DNA from: Ciborinia camelliae
Lineage: Eukaryota > Ascomycota > Leotiomycetes > Helotiales > Sclerotiniaceae
Assembly: GCA_025890175.1 (NCBI GenBank)
Contig: JANPYM010000006.1
Span: 776,376 to 840,375 of the forward strand
Reading direction: 5' to 3'
Length of the DNA: 64,000 bases
Shown piece by piece: positions 10,511-22,070 of this stretch (positions are counted from its first letter, which is position 1; each line of letters starts with the position of its first letter). The position numbers and the translations under genes are program-made. Under the pieces are notes generated by a model that saw only the letters and a list, made by a program, of their open reading frames with translations, had not been told where the DNA came from and did no database searches.

Positions 10511-12524
10511 ATGGATTTAGAAGACGGGGGAGATTCGCCTTGGGGAGGTATGTTTTCCTCAAATTGATACAACTACTTTGCCAGAAGTCGGTATTAACAC
10601 CCATATCAGATGTCCCCTCTCAAGCCCAATCGACACCAAGCTTGCCAAAACCCGGAGAATCTGCTACAGGAGGTCAGTCATCATCATGTTTTAGAAGTGT
10701 TAGAATCTAACTTTTGTCACAAGAGTCCTCTGGATCCGCATCTCAAACTCTCGCCCCACCAGTTACCCAAGGCAAAACACATGGAGGACGTACGATACGA
10801 ACCCCTCGACGTGCTGGAGCACAACCAGTTCGACTTCAAGCTTTAGACGATTCTTTGGGACCGTTAGGACCTTTAGGAGATAATGCGCCAACACCAAAAG
10901 CCGATGAACCCCCTGCGCCGCCTCAAAAAGAACAAATTGTTACGCATAATCTGCGACAGTCATTAGGTTCAGCGCAAAGCTCTACTATTAGTCGAAGTAT
11001 GTTGGACTCGGTAGATTTGAATGAGGATATCGAATCTAGTACTGGACCTCGCATACCGCCTCCTGTTCAACCCGCTCAAGGAGTTTCCGTTCGAAGAGAA
11101 ACAACACCTAGTGTGAGCATCGAACAAGCTGCGAAGCCTACTTTTAATATTACAGTCGGTGACCCACATAAAGTTGGGGATTTGACCAGTTCTCATATCG
11201 TATATTCAGTTGAAACAAAGGTAGGATATTTCTTTTCTTAGATTGTGTCGGCTTAGACTAATCAAGAATTAGACATCTTCTAAAGCCTATCGTCAATCGG
11301 AATTTACAGTTACTAGACGATATAGGGACTTTTTATGGCTTTACAACTCTCTACACGCAAACAATCCAGGTGTCGTTGTACCTCCACCTCCTGAGAAGCA
11401 GGCTGTAGGAAGATTTGATACCAATTTTGTCGAGTCTAGACGTGCTGCATTGGAAAGAATGCTTAATAAGACAGCTGCTCATCCAACACTTCAACATGAT
11501 GGGGATTTGAAATTGTTCTTGGAGAGTGAAGCTTTCAATGTTGATGTTAAACATAAAGAACGAAAAGAACCTGGTCTTGGTGAAAGCAAAGGCATGTTTA
11601 GTGGGCTCGGTATTTCTGTTGGCGGAGGGGGAAAATTTGTTGAACATGATGACGTGAGTACATGTTTTTTCTTGATATTTGTATTAGCTGACATCATTAG
11701 TGGTTCCATGAACGACGAATCTATTTGGATGCCTTGGAGAATCAACTTAAAGCTTTATTAAAAGCTATGGATGTTGTGGTTAGTCAACGTAAAGGTCTAG
11801 CTGAAGCTGCAGGTGATTTCTCTGGTTCGCTTAGAGCACTCTCAGCAGTTGAACTATCTGCGTCATTATCTGGACCTCTTGAGAGTCTTGCGGATTTACA
11901 AGTCAGAATCAGAGAACTTTATGATCGTCAAGCACAACAAGATGTATTGACTTTGGGTATCACAATTGACGAATACGTTCGTCTAATTGGAAGTATCAAG
12001 CAAGCATTCGGTTCACGTCAAAAGGCATGGCACTCATGGCATACCGCAGAGGGTGATTTACAAAAGCGTAAGACTACTCAAGAGAAATTATTACGTCAAG
12101 GTAAATCACAACAAGATCGTTTGAATCAAATGCAAGGAGAAGTGGCAGATTCTGAACGTAAAGTTCATCAAGCAAGATTGTTATTTGAAGATATGGGTCG
12201 TCTCATGAAAACGGAACTGGACAGATTTGAACGTGAAAAGGTTGAAGATTTTAAGAGTGCTGTTGAGACATTCTTGGAGAGTGCTGTTGAGGCTCAAAAG
12301 GAGGTAAGTTGTAATTTTAAGATGAGAGAGACCATGCTAATATTTCTCAGCTTATTGAACTATGGGAGACATTCCTTATGCAACTTGATGCTGAAGAAGA
12401 TGATCAACTATTCTACAAACCTCCTGTAGAACCAGCGGCACGTCCTTCAGAAACTGGAATTTCGGGTGAAACTGCTACAGAATCACAAGCTGCAGCTATG
12501 GCAACTGCTGATGAAGAAGATTAA
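10511..12524 (+). CDS. VPS5: Sorting nexin Vps5 (PX-BAR, retromer)
   Basis: SNX1-type sorting nexin that, with Vps17, forms the membrane-tubulating part of retromer for endosome-to-Golgi recycling. Six exons, 10511-10547, 10610-10672, 10724-11220, 11273-11653, 11701-12303 and 12351-12524, give 584 residues with all phases consistent. Introns are 47-62 bp, and the second carries a perfect CTAAC branch. The acidic, proline-rich N terminus (MDLEDGGDSPWG) is disordered. The PX domain spans about residues 170-300, with the phosphoinositide-binding RRYRDF (214-219) and the PPPPEK turn (236-241). The Vps5 BAR domain follows from about residue 330 (ENQLKALLKAMDVVVSQRKG, and IDEYVRLIGSIKQAFGSRQK). The C terminus is acidic. 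Vps17 is excluded because the PX basic motif is intact. Confidence 0.93.
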
Positions 12525-12914
12525 TGAATAACAAAATGATATCACGTTTTTGAAAAGCAATTGGGTGGAGCGAACAGAAATGATGAGATGAATCAATTAC
12601 CAGATCATGAGTTGTAGTGGTATGCTGGTTGTAGTATTTTTGTACATAGAATAATATTTCAATTCTGAACGCCCAATCCTTGGTTGCACCTCCTTGACAA
12701 TGTTACATGTATATGTGCATTGAAAGACAGGATGGTGGTTCTTCGTTCATCGTACAATTCGGCTTGATGTGTCTCAGGTATTCTCCTCGGGTATGGGAAG
12801 CTTTTAAGAGACATTGATGAATATCATGTCCTTAGCTTTATGCCAAGCAAGCCCCTTCATCCCAATCATTATCATACCCATCAATCCTTACCCCCTCTCA
12901 TCTGCCACATTCAT
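12525..12914. other. Convergent 3' region VPS5 / bL31m
   Basis: 390 bp between two 3' ends. Nothing else was seen. Confidence 0.6.
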
Positions 12915-13430
12915 CTATTTCTTATCCTTCCCACTCTTCGTCCTAACAGTTCCCTTCATACTGGAACTATCCCTTTGATTTCCCCCACTAATCAAATCCA
13001 TCAAACTATCCATGTAATCCGGCTTCTCCCCATCTCCCTTCCCAACTCCCGCCGCCTTCTTCTCCTCTCCTTCTCCCTTCTCCATTTCCCCATCCCATCC
13101 CCTTCCAAACCTCTCTCTGAATGCACTCAATCTCCCTGCCTCATCATTCTCAACATTCCTCAATGAATCCAATGAAGGTTGCCATAAAGGATGATTCCGC
13201 GTATCTTTTGTACTACGGTAAATTGGCGCAGGCGAGGTCGATCGTGTGAGGTACGTTGATCCGTCTGAGAGCGTAACCAATTGTGTAAATGTGTAAGGAC
13301 GGATTGGTCGTTTGAGAAGGGTGGCGTGTCGGATTTGTTGGTTTATGGTTGAGTTTATTGGGAGGGTGGTCGTTCGGAGCGAGGTAATCGAGGTGGTGGA
13401 TCGGCAGAGGGATAGGGTTGGGAGGGACAT
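12915..13430 (-). CDS. MRPL36: Mitochondrial large-subunit ribosomal protein bL31m
   Basis: Single-exon gene of 171 residues. The N-terminal about 35 residues are rich in Ser, Thr and Arg without acids, as expected of a mitochondrial presequence. The core RHATLLKRPIRPYTFTQLV, LSDGSTYLTRSTSPAPIYRS and TKDTRNHPLWQPS is the fungal bL31m signature as I know it. It is followed by LRNVENDEAGRLSAFRERFGRGWD. The C-terminal tail is charged and low-complexity (GEGEEKKAAGVGKGDGEK). The start ATG at 13430 is the only one that includes the presequence. The gene is divergent from the flavin-reductase-like gene, 358 bp between start codons. Confidence 0.85.
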   Translation of the reverse strand: MSLPTLSLCRSTTSITSLRTTTLPINSTINQQIRHATLLKRPIRPYTFTQLVTLSDGSTYLTRSTSPAPIYRSTKDTRNHPLWQPSLDSLRNVENDEAGRLSAFRERFGRGWDGEMEKGEGEEKKAAGVGKGDGEKPDYMDSLMDLISGGNQRDSSSMKGTVRTKSGKDKK

Positions 13431-13788
13431 CGTTTCGGTGTTTTCAAGAGGTTTATTATTTGATGGGGTGGGATTCGTGAAGAGGAAAGAAATGCTTCTG
13501 GTGTGAGGTTATAGAGAGCTTGAATTGGGTTTGTAGGGAAAAATCGTGGTCCTCGTCGCAATTGACGAGGCTTGCATCTAGATTTGGATTTTTCGAGAAC
13601 TTTTCTACGGTGACCATTTTAGACCAATGATGTGTCGAATATTATTTCCAGCCTTGTAAAGCCTTGTGTATACACCTGCAGCGCAATCTGGATATCCATA
13701 TACTTTTGACTCAATTGATGTCAAACTCAAGTGAAATTTCTTGTCGATTGATTCACTTACAGAGCTAGAATCTTTTAGCATTGGAAAG
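13431..13788. promoter_or_regulatory. Divergent promoter region bL31m / flavin-reductase-like gene
   Basis: 358 bp between two divergent start codons. No coding region is supported. A shared promoter is inferred only from orientation. Confidence 0.4.
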
Positions 13789-14829
13789 ATGATACCTGCT
13801 CGAAACTTTCGGGGTTTGCTTTGTACAGAAAAATCTTCTATTTCAGGAGGGTTTCACGAATTGTTCTGGAGATGGAGCTCACTGGAGAAAACTTCTAAGA
13901 AATGTATAGTATTCTTTTCATTTACTTTTGACTTCTCATTTATTTGTTCACCATACTGACTTTTATTTCTGAATCCCTTAGACCACGCTGATTCTTTTCG
14001 ACAAAATGCATTTCCAAAATGCATTCATCGGCAATCAAGAAGAAATAGTAGCTTGTCTATTCCTTCTCGAATCTCCATCAACGCCATCGAACCAACAACT
14101 ACACCCTCAGATTCCTCACCAGAAACTCCAAACCAACCACAGGAAGAATTATCAGTAGCATCACTTAAACTCCGCGACATAATGCGCCATGTCCCACATT
14201 CTGTTGTAGCTCTTACTGCTCCAATCATACGTCCTGGCTCCGAAGTATCAGAAGGGATGGCAGGTATGACATTATCCTCCTTTAATACCGTTACACTCTC
14301 ACCAGACCCAATTATTACATTCAATATCAAACGTCCTTCCCGAACACTCGATGCTTTAAAGGCAACCCAAGATCTCAAAACAATCGAATCAATACCCGAC
14401 GAAAAACAAAGACGTTTTCATATCCATCTCCTAGAAGCCAATGATGCTGGGGCTAACATCGCCACTCGTTTCTCCCGCGGTGGTCTTCTTTCCGCGAAGG
14501 ATCTTGCTCTGCTAACAAGGCGCGCGCATAATGATTATCCATTTTATTATCATACTGGTGCGTTAATGAAAGGAGTTAGAAGGCTTTTGGAATGCGAAAT
14601 TTTGCATAATGGGCATGGGGCTTTCATAGATGTGGGTGATCATACTTTGGTATTTGCGAAGGTGACGAGGATTAGTCTAAAGACTAAATCAAAGGTGCTG
14701 CCGGAAAGGGAGTGGAAGGGTTTATGTTATATGCAAGGAAGATATCACACACCGGTAATTCTAACTATTGAGGGTAAGGCTGATATGGAGGTGTCGAAGA
14801 AAGGTTGGAGGTGGCGGAATATGCGTTGA
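13789..14829 (+). CDS. Flavin reductase-like FMN-binding protein
   Basis: Two exons, 13789-13903 and 13982-14829, give 320 residues. The 78-bp intron runs from GTATAG to a CCCTTAG acceptor and keeps phase. The first exon (MIPARNFRGLL) and the start of exon 2 are basic and Ser-rich without many acids, suggesting mitochondrial import. The domain begins near residue 95 with LRDIMRHVPHSVVALTA. It continues with GMTLSSFNTVTLSPDPIITFNIKRPSRTLDALKA and FHIHLLEANDAGANIATRFSRG, the split-barrel flavin-reductase pattern. The C terminus has a usual GLCYMQGRYH block. Such proteins bind FMN or FAD and reduce flavin with NAD(P)H; the partner here is unknown. The intron model replaces an in-frame non-ATG start. 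Confidence 0.8.
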
Positions 14830-15165
14830 AGAGAATTTGATGTTGGAGGGAGAAAAGGATTCAAAATCATGAGCAGGGGTTCATGGTATATGTATAAAGA
14901 ATCTCATGTCTTCATCTTTAAACCTTTCCTGATGTATTGAAATATGGATTTCTTATGACCCAGAAAGATACAAAGAAATTCCTAAGTAGGAGGTATTCCT
15001 AGATGTTGTCCATCCATCCACCATCCAGATTCTTCCTCCAAAAACCAGGGGGTTATGAAGTTGATAATTTGACCCAAGTTTGTAGCCTTTGATGTAAGGC
15101 TTGGATCCTTGGACTCCCTAAAAGATATAAAAATTGCCCAAGTAGGCTCACTCTAGGATACTCAT
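14830..15165. other. Intergenic with a diverged copy of the pseudogene 3' tail
   Basis: A block at about 14955-15045 (AGATACAAAGAAATTCCTAAG followed by CCATCCATCCA and TCTTCCTCC) resembles the block at about 15118-15195 at the 3' end of the neighbouring decayed gene. This points to a small tandem duplication. No intact gene was seen. Confidence 0.35.
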
Positions 15166-15660
15166 TCATCCATCCATTTGGTATTCCTCATCCAAGATAT
15201 CATCATCCTCTGAGAAATCATCATCTTCAGGGTTGTCTTCTCCCCATCAACGTCTTCTCCATCCTCCTCTCTGCGTCATCTGAAATATCCCATCAACTTC
15301 TTAGCAAGTGTCTCTCTCTTTCCGTTCTACATTTTCCAATAAATCAACCCACCTCCAAGAACCAAGCCTCTAGCTCCTCCTGTTTAACCTCCAGTGCCAT
15401 CAAATCCCTTCGATGGTGAGATGAGAGAGTCTATCTCTGATAAACCCCTTGTTCGTGTAATAATACACATGTTGATCAGCCCAAGGGAAATTCCGATTCG
15501 TAATCCTCCCAGACTTGAATCTTGGATCCAAGAACGTGTCACCTTGAATCTTTGCATGGCAATGGTCCATTGATACATCTTTATATATTTTTTCTGCTCC
15601 TTTCTTCTAGATTAAGAGGTGGATTTCTTGGGGATCTTGAGATGTGGTTTTGGGTGTCAT
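15166..15660 (-). pseudogene. Decayed orphan gene with stops and frameshifts
   Basis: From an ATG at 15660 leftwards the frame reads MTPKTTSQDPQEIHLLI, a TAG, then KKGAEKIYKDVSMDHCHAKI and GDTFLDPRFKSGRITNRNF, PWADQHVYYYTNKGFIRDRL and a TGA after LTIEGI. Coding-like sequence then resumes in a second frame (MALEVKQEELEAWFLEV, then FIGKCRTERETLAKKLMGY). It ends in a third frame with an acidic tail (NPEDDDFSEDDDILDEEYQ) and a TGA at 15166-15168. Amino-acid composition is protein-like across the frame changes, so a real gene broken by point changes and indels is the simplest reading. A multi-exon gene is less likely because no matching GT/AG pairs bridge the breaks. The family is not recognised. 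Confidence 0.5.
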
Positions 15661-16986
15661 GGTGTTGGTGGGGGTAGATTGAATTATTTTTGTTTTTGTT
15701 TTATTCATTATTTGGTTGCATTGAATTGATCGGTGGATCAAAGTTTTCTTTTGCTCTGGACACTAAACTCGGGATTGAATGCTGGGAGTATTTATACACA
15801 TACTTCATGGTGATGCCTAGTGACAATTTTGATCCCTATTGTTGAGTTAAGCGAGGGGTATTTATCCGAGTATACTTTGCAGAGACTGACCTGTCTGAGT
15901 TGTGATGTTGTACATGGCTTTTTTCTATGATATTGGATATGAATCATTGTAAGGTAAGGTACATCTATCCTTATAGTGTTAGTGATAAAAAAGTATTGTG
16001 TTGGTAACTAGTTTGAACGAAACAGTTTATGATCTGTGTGATGACTAAGGCTGCAACTTCAAGCTAGTATGTGAGGTCATGTGATGTCAACATAACATCC
16101 TTGGGATATCTCATCTCATGTTTACCTGTCAATAGGAATAGGGGCTGTGATTGAGTTGGAAGTTGGAGTGGGATAGAACTGTCTATGGATTATGAGGTTA
16201 GAGCAGAGCTTCATAATATCCCTTCTGATGCTGTAGGCCTACAAACTACGTGGATTGGGCTAGAGATTGGAGTGAATGTCGTGTTATGTAGGTTAGGTTG
16301 TTTATAACGCCATAGTTTAGAGTCCCTCTGGCCCACCTAGCCAATGGCCAGGCCCATTTACTTGAAGGGCAAGAGGCCATAGGTGCTACCATTCAAGATT
16401 TCGAGTTCCTGATGCGTCTGCGTCGGCTTTAGTTTTTTTGGATTTATTAGTTTGGTTTCATTGTTCTCCGTACCAGTAAACATGAGGGACCGATTAACCA
16501 GGTTCCCTTTGGTAGGAAGTACAATTTACTTTTTTACAGCAATAAAATCACAAATATTATTTATAGTTTTGTCAATCACAATATGCCTGGCATAAGGAAC
16601 AATCGTCTTATTATTTATATAAAGAAAAATATATTTAGATTTTTTGGGTTCAAGGGATAAAGGAAATAAACATAATCTTTCTTTCACTCAAAAATAAACG
16701 AACAATTTTTTGGTAAGATTTTTTGGTATTTTTCTAACAAAGAAAGAAAAAGAAAAGAACAATCCATTCCATTCCATCAATTAAACAAGACATTTTTTTA
16801 CAGGGTTTTTTCTGAATTTCCAAAACAAAAAACAAGAAAACCCGTCCATAACGCCTGAATAACCAACCGAATGATTCCATGGAGGTAGCTCAACTACCCT
16901 TTCCTTTTCCCTTCCTCTATCTCATCTCACCAAATCCCCACCAGGGGGCTCACCTCCGGGTTCCGCTCCAAAATGATCAATCTCGA
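15661..16986. other. Intergenic, AT-rich at its right end
   Basis: No coding region is supported. Poly-A/T tracts and low-GC sequence occupy about 16430-16870, and probably include the 3' UTR of the next minus-strand gene. Confidence 0.5.
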
Positions 16987-17850
16987 TCATTTCTTCGCAT
17001 TCGCATCCCCATCAATGATTCTCTGAATGAGCTGAAAGAGCTCATTGCTCTTCCTCTGCAACTCTCCCTTGCCGGTCCAACGATCCGGATGCCACCGAAG
17101 TCGCTCCTTCTTAACCATCTTCTCGTCCAAACACCCACTACCCCTCAACGTCACCTCCACCTCATGATGACACACGCCGAGAAGTTCCCCCGTAACACAG
17201 TTTGCGCGATCGCAGCCGTGTTTCGCGAGTCGAGGGAATTCCTTGCCGTTGTCTTGGATGAAATCCGCTGCCGTGGCGGCAAAATCGTCAAATGCCGCTC
17301 CGTGAGCCGCGCGATCTTGCGCCCTCCATAGCTGGATGTACGCCCACCTGTCGAGGCTCGCAAAACGCTTTTGCTCCTCCCGAGCGACTTCTTCCGCCTC
17401 GCGACGAGCTTCCTGCCGTCGTTCTCTTTCGGCTGCTTTTTGTTCCTGACGTCGTTGTTTCTCTGCTGCCTTCTGTGCCTGCTTCACCTTCTTGCCTGTC
17501 TTCTTCTCGAAGGCGCCGGCGCCTTGGAAGAAAGTTGGGTTTCCACCAGCAGCTGGGTTGACTGGTGGGGAGGCTTGGGGTTCCTTGTACCAAGAGCTCT
17601 GAGTGAAGTCTTCTTGGGCATGGTCGTAGGCTTCCCGAGCCGCTTCGGCCTCTTCGTTTCGTTCCTTTTCGGAGAGGTTGGCTCGTCGAGCTCTCTCCTT
17701 TGGGGTCAAAGGCGTGTTCCAAGGTCCTGATGGCACCTTGTCACGTTTTTCTCTGTGATGACGTGTCTTTGCATTTGATTCGGGCTGGCGTTCTTCCTCA
17801 CTCGTCTCTCCTTCACTGAAGTAAGAGCTGGACCAAAATTTTGATGACAT
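16987..17850 (-). CDS. Charged coiled-coil protein with C-terminal J-domain-like HPDRW segment
   Basis: Intronless. The preferred ATG at 17850 gives 287 residues (MSSKFWSSSYFSEGE). An in-frame ATG at 18120 would add 90 residues, including a His/Gln run that looks like translated CAA-rich leader, so the shorter form is favoured. An acidic and Arg-rich N terminus is followed by PWNTPLTPKERARRANLSEKE. A long Lys/Glu/Arg/Gln helix of KAAEKQRRQEQ type follows, about residues 115-165. The C terminus has MVKKERLRWHPDRWTGKGEL and NELFQLIQRIIDGD. The HPD tripeptide and its surroundings recall the J-like end of NFKBIL1-type proteins, which may recruit Hsp70. Location is probably nuclear or cytoplasmic. 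Function is inferred from that motif only. Confidence 0.75.
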   Translation of the reverse strand: MSSKFWSSSYFSEGETSEEERQPESNAKTRHHREKRDKVPSGPWNTPLTPKERARRANLSEKERNEEAEAAREAYDHAQEDFTQSSWYKEPQASPPVNPAAGGNPTFFQGAGAFEKKTGKKVKQAQKAAEKQRRQEQKAAERERRQEARREAEEVAREEQKRFASLDRWAYIQLWRAQDRAAHGAAFDDFAATAADFIQDNGKEFPRLAKHGCDRANCVTGELLGVCHHEVEVTLRGSGCLDEKMVKKERLRWHPDRWTGKGELQRKSNELFQLIQRIIDGDANAKK

Positions 17851-20543
17851 TTTGGCTGTTCTTGGTATGTCTTGATTGAGGAGTTCTGGATTTGATTGTG
17901 TTGAGAGTTTTTTGGAAAAGGTTGATGGATGTTCTTGTTGATGTTGTTGTTGATGATATTGTTGATAATGAGAATGGATATTAAAAAAGACATTGTGACA
18001 GTATTTGTACTCCCAATATTGGAACTGTTCTGTGGTGCATTTATTTTGAACATCGGTTTTGAAAAGATTGCGAAATATGTGAAAGCCGTACTTATTCTCC
18101 TTTTTTGTTATGCTAAACATACGTTTGGAAACAGATTGAGAATAAAACTTGATGTGTGGAAGCCGTACAGTAATCTACTGCCGTACAAAGGTAAGGTCGG
18201 TAGTGTTACGCCTGCACTTCGATTTTGGAATTGTTTCGGATATTTCCTTTCATGACTTTATAACTCAAACAAAAACAATGCAGTACAGGATTGCGCTGTA
18301 TATGGCTCTCTTATACCGGCTGTCCAATAGTCTGAACTGTAAGACTTTTGCCATTGGTTTTTTATATACATCATTTTTGTTTAACTTTGCACGATACATT
18401 TTATAACCATGCAGCTCCGATTAATAAAGATCTGCCCTAACGGTCAACTATCACACCTAAACAGTATTACTTTCCAACACGATTGAATCACCACATATTC
18501 TCCAGCCATCCGTACCTAGGCACCTACCTAAAATTTGCTCAAGAGCGGCAGCCCCCATTGGCGGTACATTTGACCACTCGAGCTATTGAAGCGGCATGCA
18601 TATCTAGGTATATAATCTACCGAAATCAGCTAAGCTCATCGCACAAATTTAAAATGACAACAAGAGCCTGGCCATCTCATCCTGTGAATCAAGTCCAAAC
18701 TTCGCTTGTAAGCTGCATTCAATGGCCTTGCAATTCGATTCTGACGGCTGAAATTCTAGTGCTGATACTGGCAAAACACACACCATAGTGATAGTTAAAA
18801 GAGGAGATGATTATGAATGCCAATTGGAAGAAAAGCCCGGAACTTCCGGTTTGGTACTTGTATATAAGGGGGGGAGGTCGTACGACGAAGGGGATATATG
18901 TCGGGAGAGATATATTCTTTGATTATAGGGCTGGAGACAAAACGACTGTACCAACAGATTGATAGTACAAGCGCACGCGATCAGCCAAGTCAGAGAATCG
19001 TATAGCCAGACTTCTAATGGAATTTTTAGCCATCTCCAAACTGTAATGTCATCGAACGAGAAAGACTAGCAAGAGCTTGTGTTACCAGCTTTCCCTTGGG
19101 TTGTATAACAACGGAGTAATAATATATTCCCCTGTGGTTGGGAAAGACAAGGTATAAAAGCGTAAAGCCCATCTCCTTCCACATGAGAGAATAATGAACG
19201 AATTGATCAACCACTTTCTGCCTTTCCGTTCCCACTTAGAAATCTCTTTCCACCAAGATGAAAAATGAAATCATTTACGCTCCCTCCTCTCCCAAGGAAA
19301 TTTTACCCCAGTGCATTAGCGAAGGAGCAAACGCATATCTCCAAACGAACCTATCAATTCCTTCGATGGCATCAGTCTTCATACTCGAGAGTCCTACCTC
19401 TATAAAATCGAGAGTCCTACCTCTATACTCGAGAGAACGGGTACCTACCACATGACTTGCAACGTACATCCACAAATAGGTTATGGCATCTAGTTAACAA
19501 TTGACCCTACCCCGCGAATCCACAACAATTCCCGCTCCCACTTTCAGCCATACCCCCAGCTAATCAACCCAGATTCACACTCCCACAGCCATAGCAACAA
19601 TAGGCAGAAACCCCTACCCCTAGCGGGTAATTAGAGATCCCATTGAGCCTCATCAATCACGGTGCTGTATGGACGTATTATCCATACCTAGGTACCTATA
19701 TATGGTACGTAGGTATCGATACCAGACATCAACACCCATATAAAACAACAGCGACATGGGATTTATCATTGATACTATCCATCCCCATCCCCATCCCCAT
19801 CACAATCACCAGCAGAATATTCCACAATTGAAAACCGCAAACCGCAAACCAGCCACATCACCGATACATACCAAACACCGAGTCCCGAGTTCCATTAGCG
19901 GCCAAATCCACCGCCCCAACGCCCATCCATCCATCCATATCCGATCTCCCGACATCTTATCCTCGGACCCTGCATTCGCAGCAACCGACCCTTCGATACC
20001 GATTAGAAAAAGCTGCATCTGAAGACTGCACAATTACTTGTACACGGATCGGGACGAGGAATTTTTGGCTGGGTATAGATCAATAGATCAATCGCTCATG
20101 AGGGGAGCAAAACAGAACAGGGGATGGAGAGGTGATGGCGGATTTTTGGGGTTGCCAAATCATGCTTCTATGTATGATGGCTGGGATGGGTGATGAGGAA
20201 GGTATATTGCGTATGTGGCTCATTCTGGGAGGTTAAATATCTTCATCATGATTGTGATGGAGAGACGGGAATGATTCCTTCACATTGGCAAATATTCTGT
20301 TCGCCAAGGCATCCAGGAATGTAGGTGAAATTCTAGCTTTGATTGGAACTGTTAGGTTTAGCCGTACCAGATGATCGCCATCGTTCCAAGACGAATTCAC
20401 AATAAAACATACCAGTTACTGGGCTTACCGCAACACCATTCATGAAATTGAGTATTTTCCATTCATTGAATATTAACCCATCAACTCATCATTTCATCGT
20501 CTCATCAACTCATCTCATCATCTCATAATCTCATCAATCAATA
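17851..20543. other. Long intergenic region
   Basis: About 2.7 kb with no convincing gene. It contains a TTGTTGATG-type run (17930-17965) upstream of the J-like gene, a duplicated block of about 23 bp (GAGAGTCCTACCTCTATA twice, about 19387-19430), one exact TACCTAGGTA palindrome at 19685-19694, and a CCCCATC microsatellite (about 19778-19802). Open frames here lack plausible starts or composition. Confidence 0.5.
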
Positions 20544-22070
20544 TCAAAATCCTCCTACCTCTTCCCAAACCGGTAAATCAATATCAACCACAATTGGTTT
20601 ATTAAACTTCTTCCCCCCTCTCCCTTTTCCATGTGGCCAACTTGATGCCATCATCGCCGCATTAACCACACAAGTTTCCCGTCGACCCATTCGTCCCGAT
20701 AGAGCCTCTACATCACAACGTAATGATGGTGGTATTCCACCTTGTCCACGAGCTGGCAAAAGTATTTCATCGGGTATGGCTAATAAACTCTTTGTCACAT
20801 TTGAAATTGCCATTTTGGCCATAGGGTACTTCCGGCGCCATTTTTTTCCATCTGGTGTCATATTTTCAGGTAAAAGAGGTAGACCACTTCCAGTTGATGT
20901 TGTTAGGTTACTGAAACTAGCAGTAGATGAATTGGTAAGGTTTTCCCAATTGCCGAAGGATCCATCATTTTTAAAAGAATTATCCCCTACTCTTCCCTTT
21001 GAAGTTAAATCGATATGGGATATTTTCTTGTTATCTTTACCTGGATCTTCCCAACGAATAACTCCATTTTCCTTGAACTTAATATTTGAAGCTCCTAGGT
21101 CCCATTGTATTATTTCGGCACCTCGTCCTTCATGTACATGACCACATATCGCTAATCGTGGACGAATTCTCCATAATGCTTGGCGTAAATATTCACAACC
21201 CGCAGCAACACGATCATTCCTTTCATCACAATGATATTTTGGTGGTGTATGAGTAAGTACTATATCAACATCTAGAGGAATATTATCCCATCTCTTTGAT
21301 GCTTCAGATTGAGGGTAACCGAAGGCCCACATCCCTTTTGCAGGGGAAAAAGGAGAACCGAAAATGCGGAATGTAGTATGTGGGCCAGTGGGTGATGCTA
21401 AAGAAACTTCGGCCGCTTCATGATTAAGGTATAGGATTGAGGGGGAATGATCCAATAATTCTTGACATTTTGTTGTATCTTGTGGATTTTGATTATGAAA
21501 GTAAAGACCATATTGTGAGTAAAAGGATGGGTCTAGAGTTATGTCATGGTTACCTTGCATAAGAATATTAGTATTTTTTTCTTTTCATCGGAATAAATGA
21601 GATGAAAATAGAAATTTAATGGGGACGGTGAAGGGATAAGGTTGTTTTCCTAGTAACATGGTGTTTATGCATAGATAGGATAATATGTACATACCGGCAA
21701 TGATGATTTTGGCTTCAAAATCTGCATCTTCTAACCATTTTATGGATTTTTCTAATTCCGAATAATTTCCTTGATTTGTTAAATCTCCTGCATGAATGAG
21801 GACATCGCCTTTTGGAAGTTTAAATGAACCATTAGAAGTACCATTATGAGTATCGGAGATACAAACAAAACGAGTTTTTCGAGTAACAGTAGTGCGAGTG
21901 ATTATTGGTATAGGTATAGGTGTAGATGTAGGTGTAGATATAGGCAATTGAGGTTGATGAGATGATGAAGTAATGGTATTAGTGGTAGTGGTGGTGGTAG
22001 TACATGAATCTTGAAAGTCCTGTAAGTTTTCATAACTCAAACGATCGAGTTCATAGGAGGAATCTGCCAT
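20544..22070 (-). CDS. Calcineurin-like metallophosphoesterase (MPPED type)
   Basis: Two exons read leftwards, 22070-21695 and 21553-20544, give 461 residues. The 141-bp intron starts GTATGT, has an ACTAAT branch and ends GCAAG. Splicing restores the motif IIIAGNHD, of which only part is in each exon. Dimetal motifs are visible: SDTH (D73, H75), GD (D96), GNHD (N127, H128), LTHTPP near residue 205 and CGHVHEGRG. This spacing fits the MPPED1/MPPED2-like phosphodiesterase group rather than PP1/PP2A. The N terminus has a poly-Thr run and a Pro-rich linker. A Ser/Thr-rich C-terminal half has no known domain. Substrate is unknown. Confidence 0.88.

Noticed and set aside
17288..17730. Open frames on both strands overlapping the J-like gene
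   Set aside because: Shadows of the Arg/Glu/Lys-rich helix codons of the real gene.
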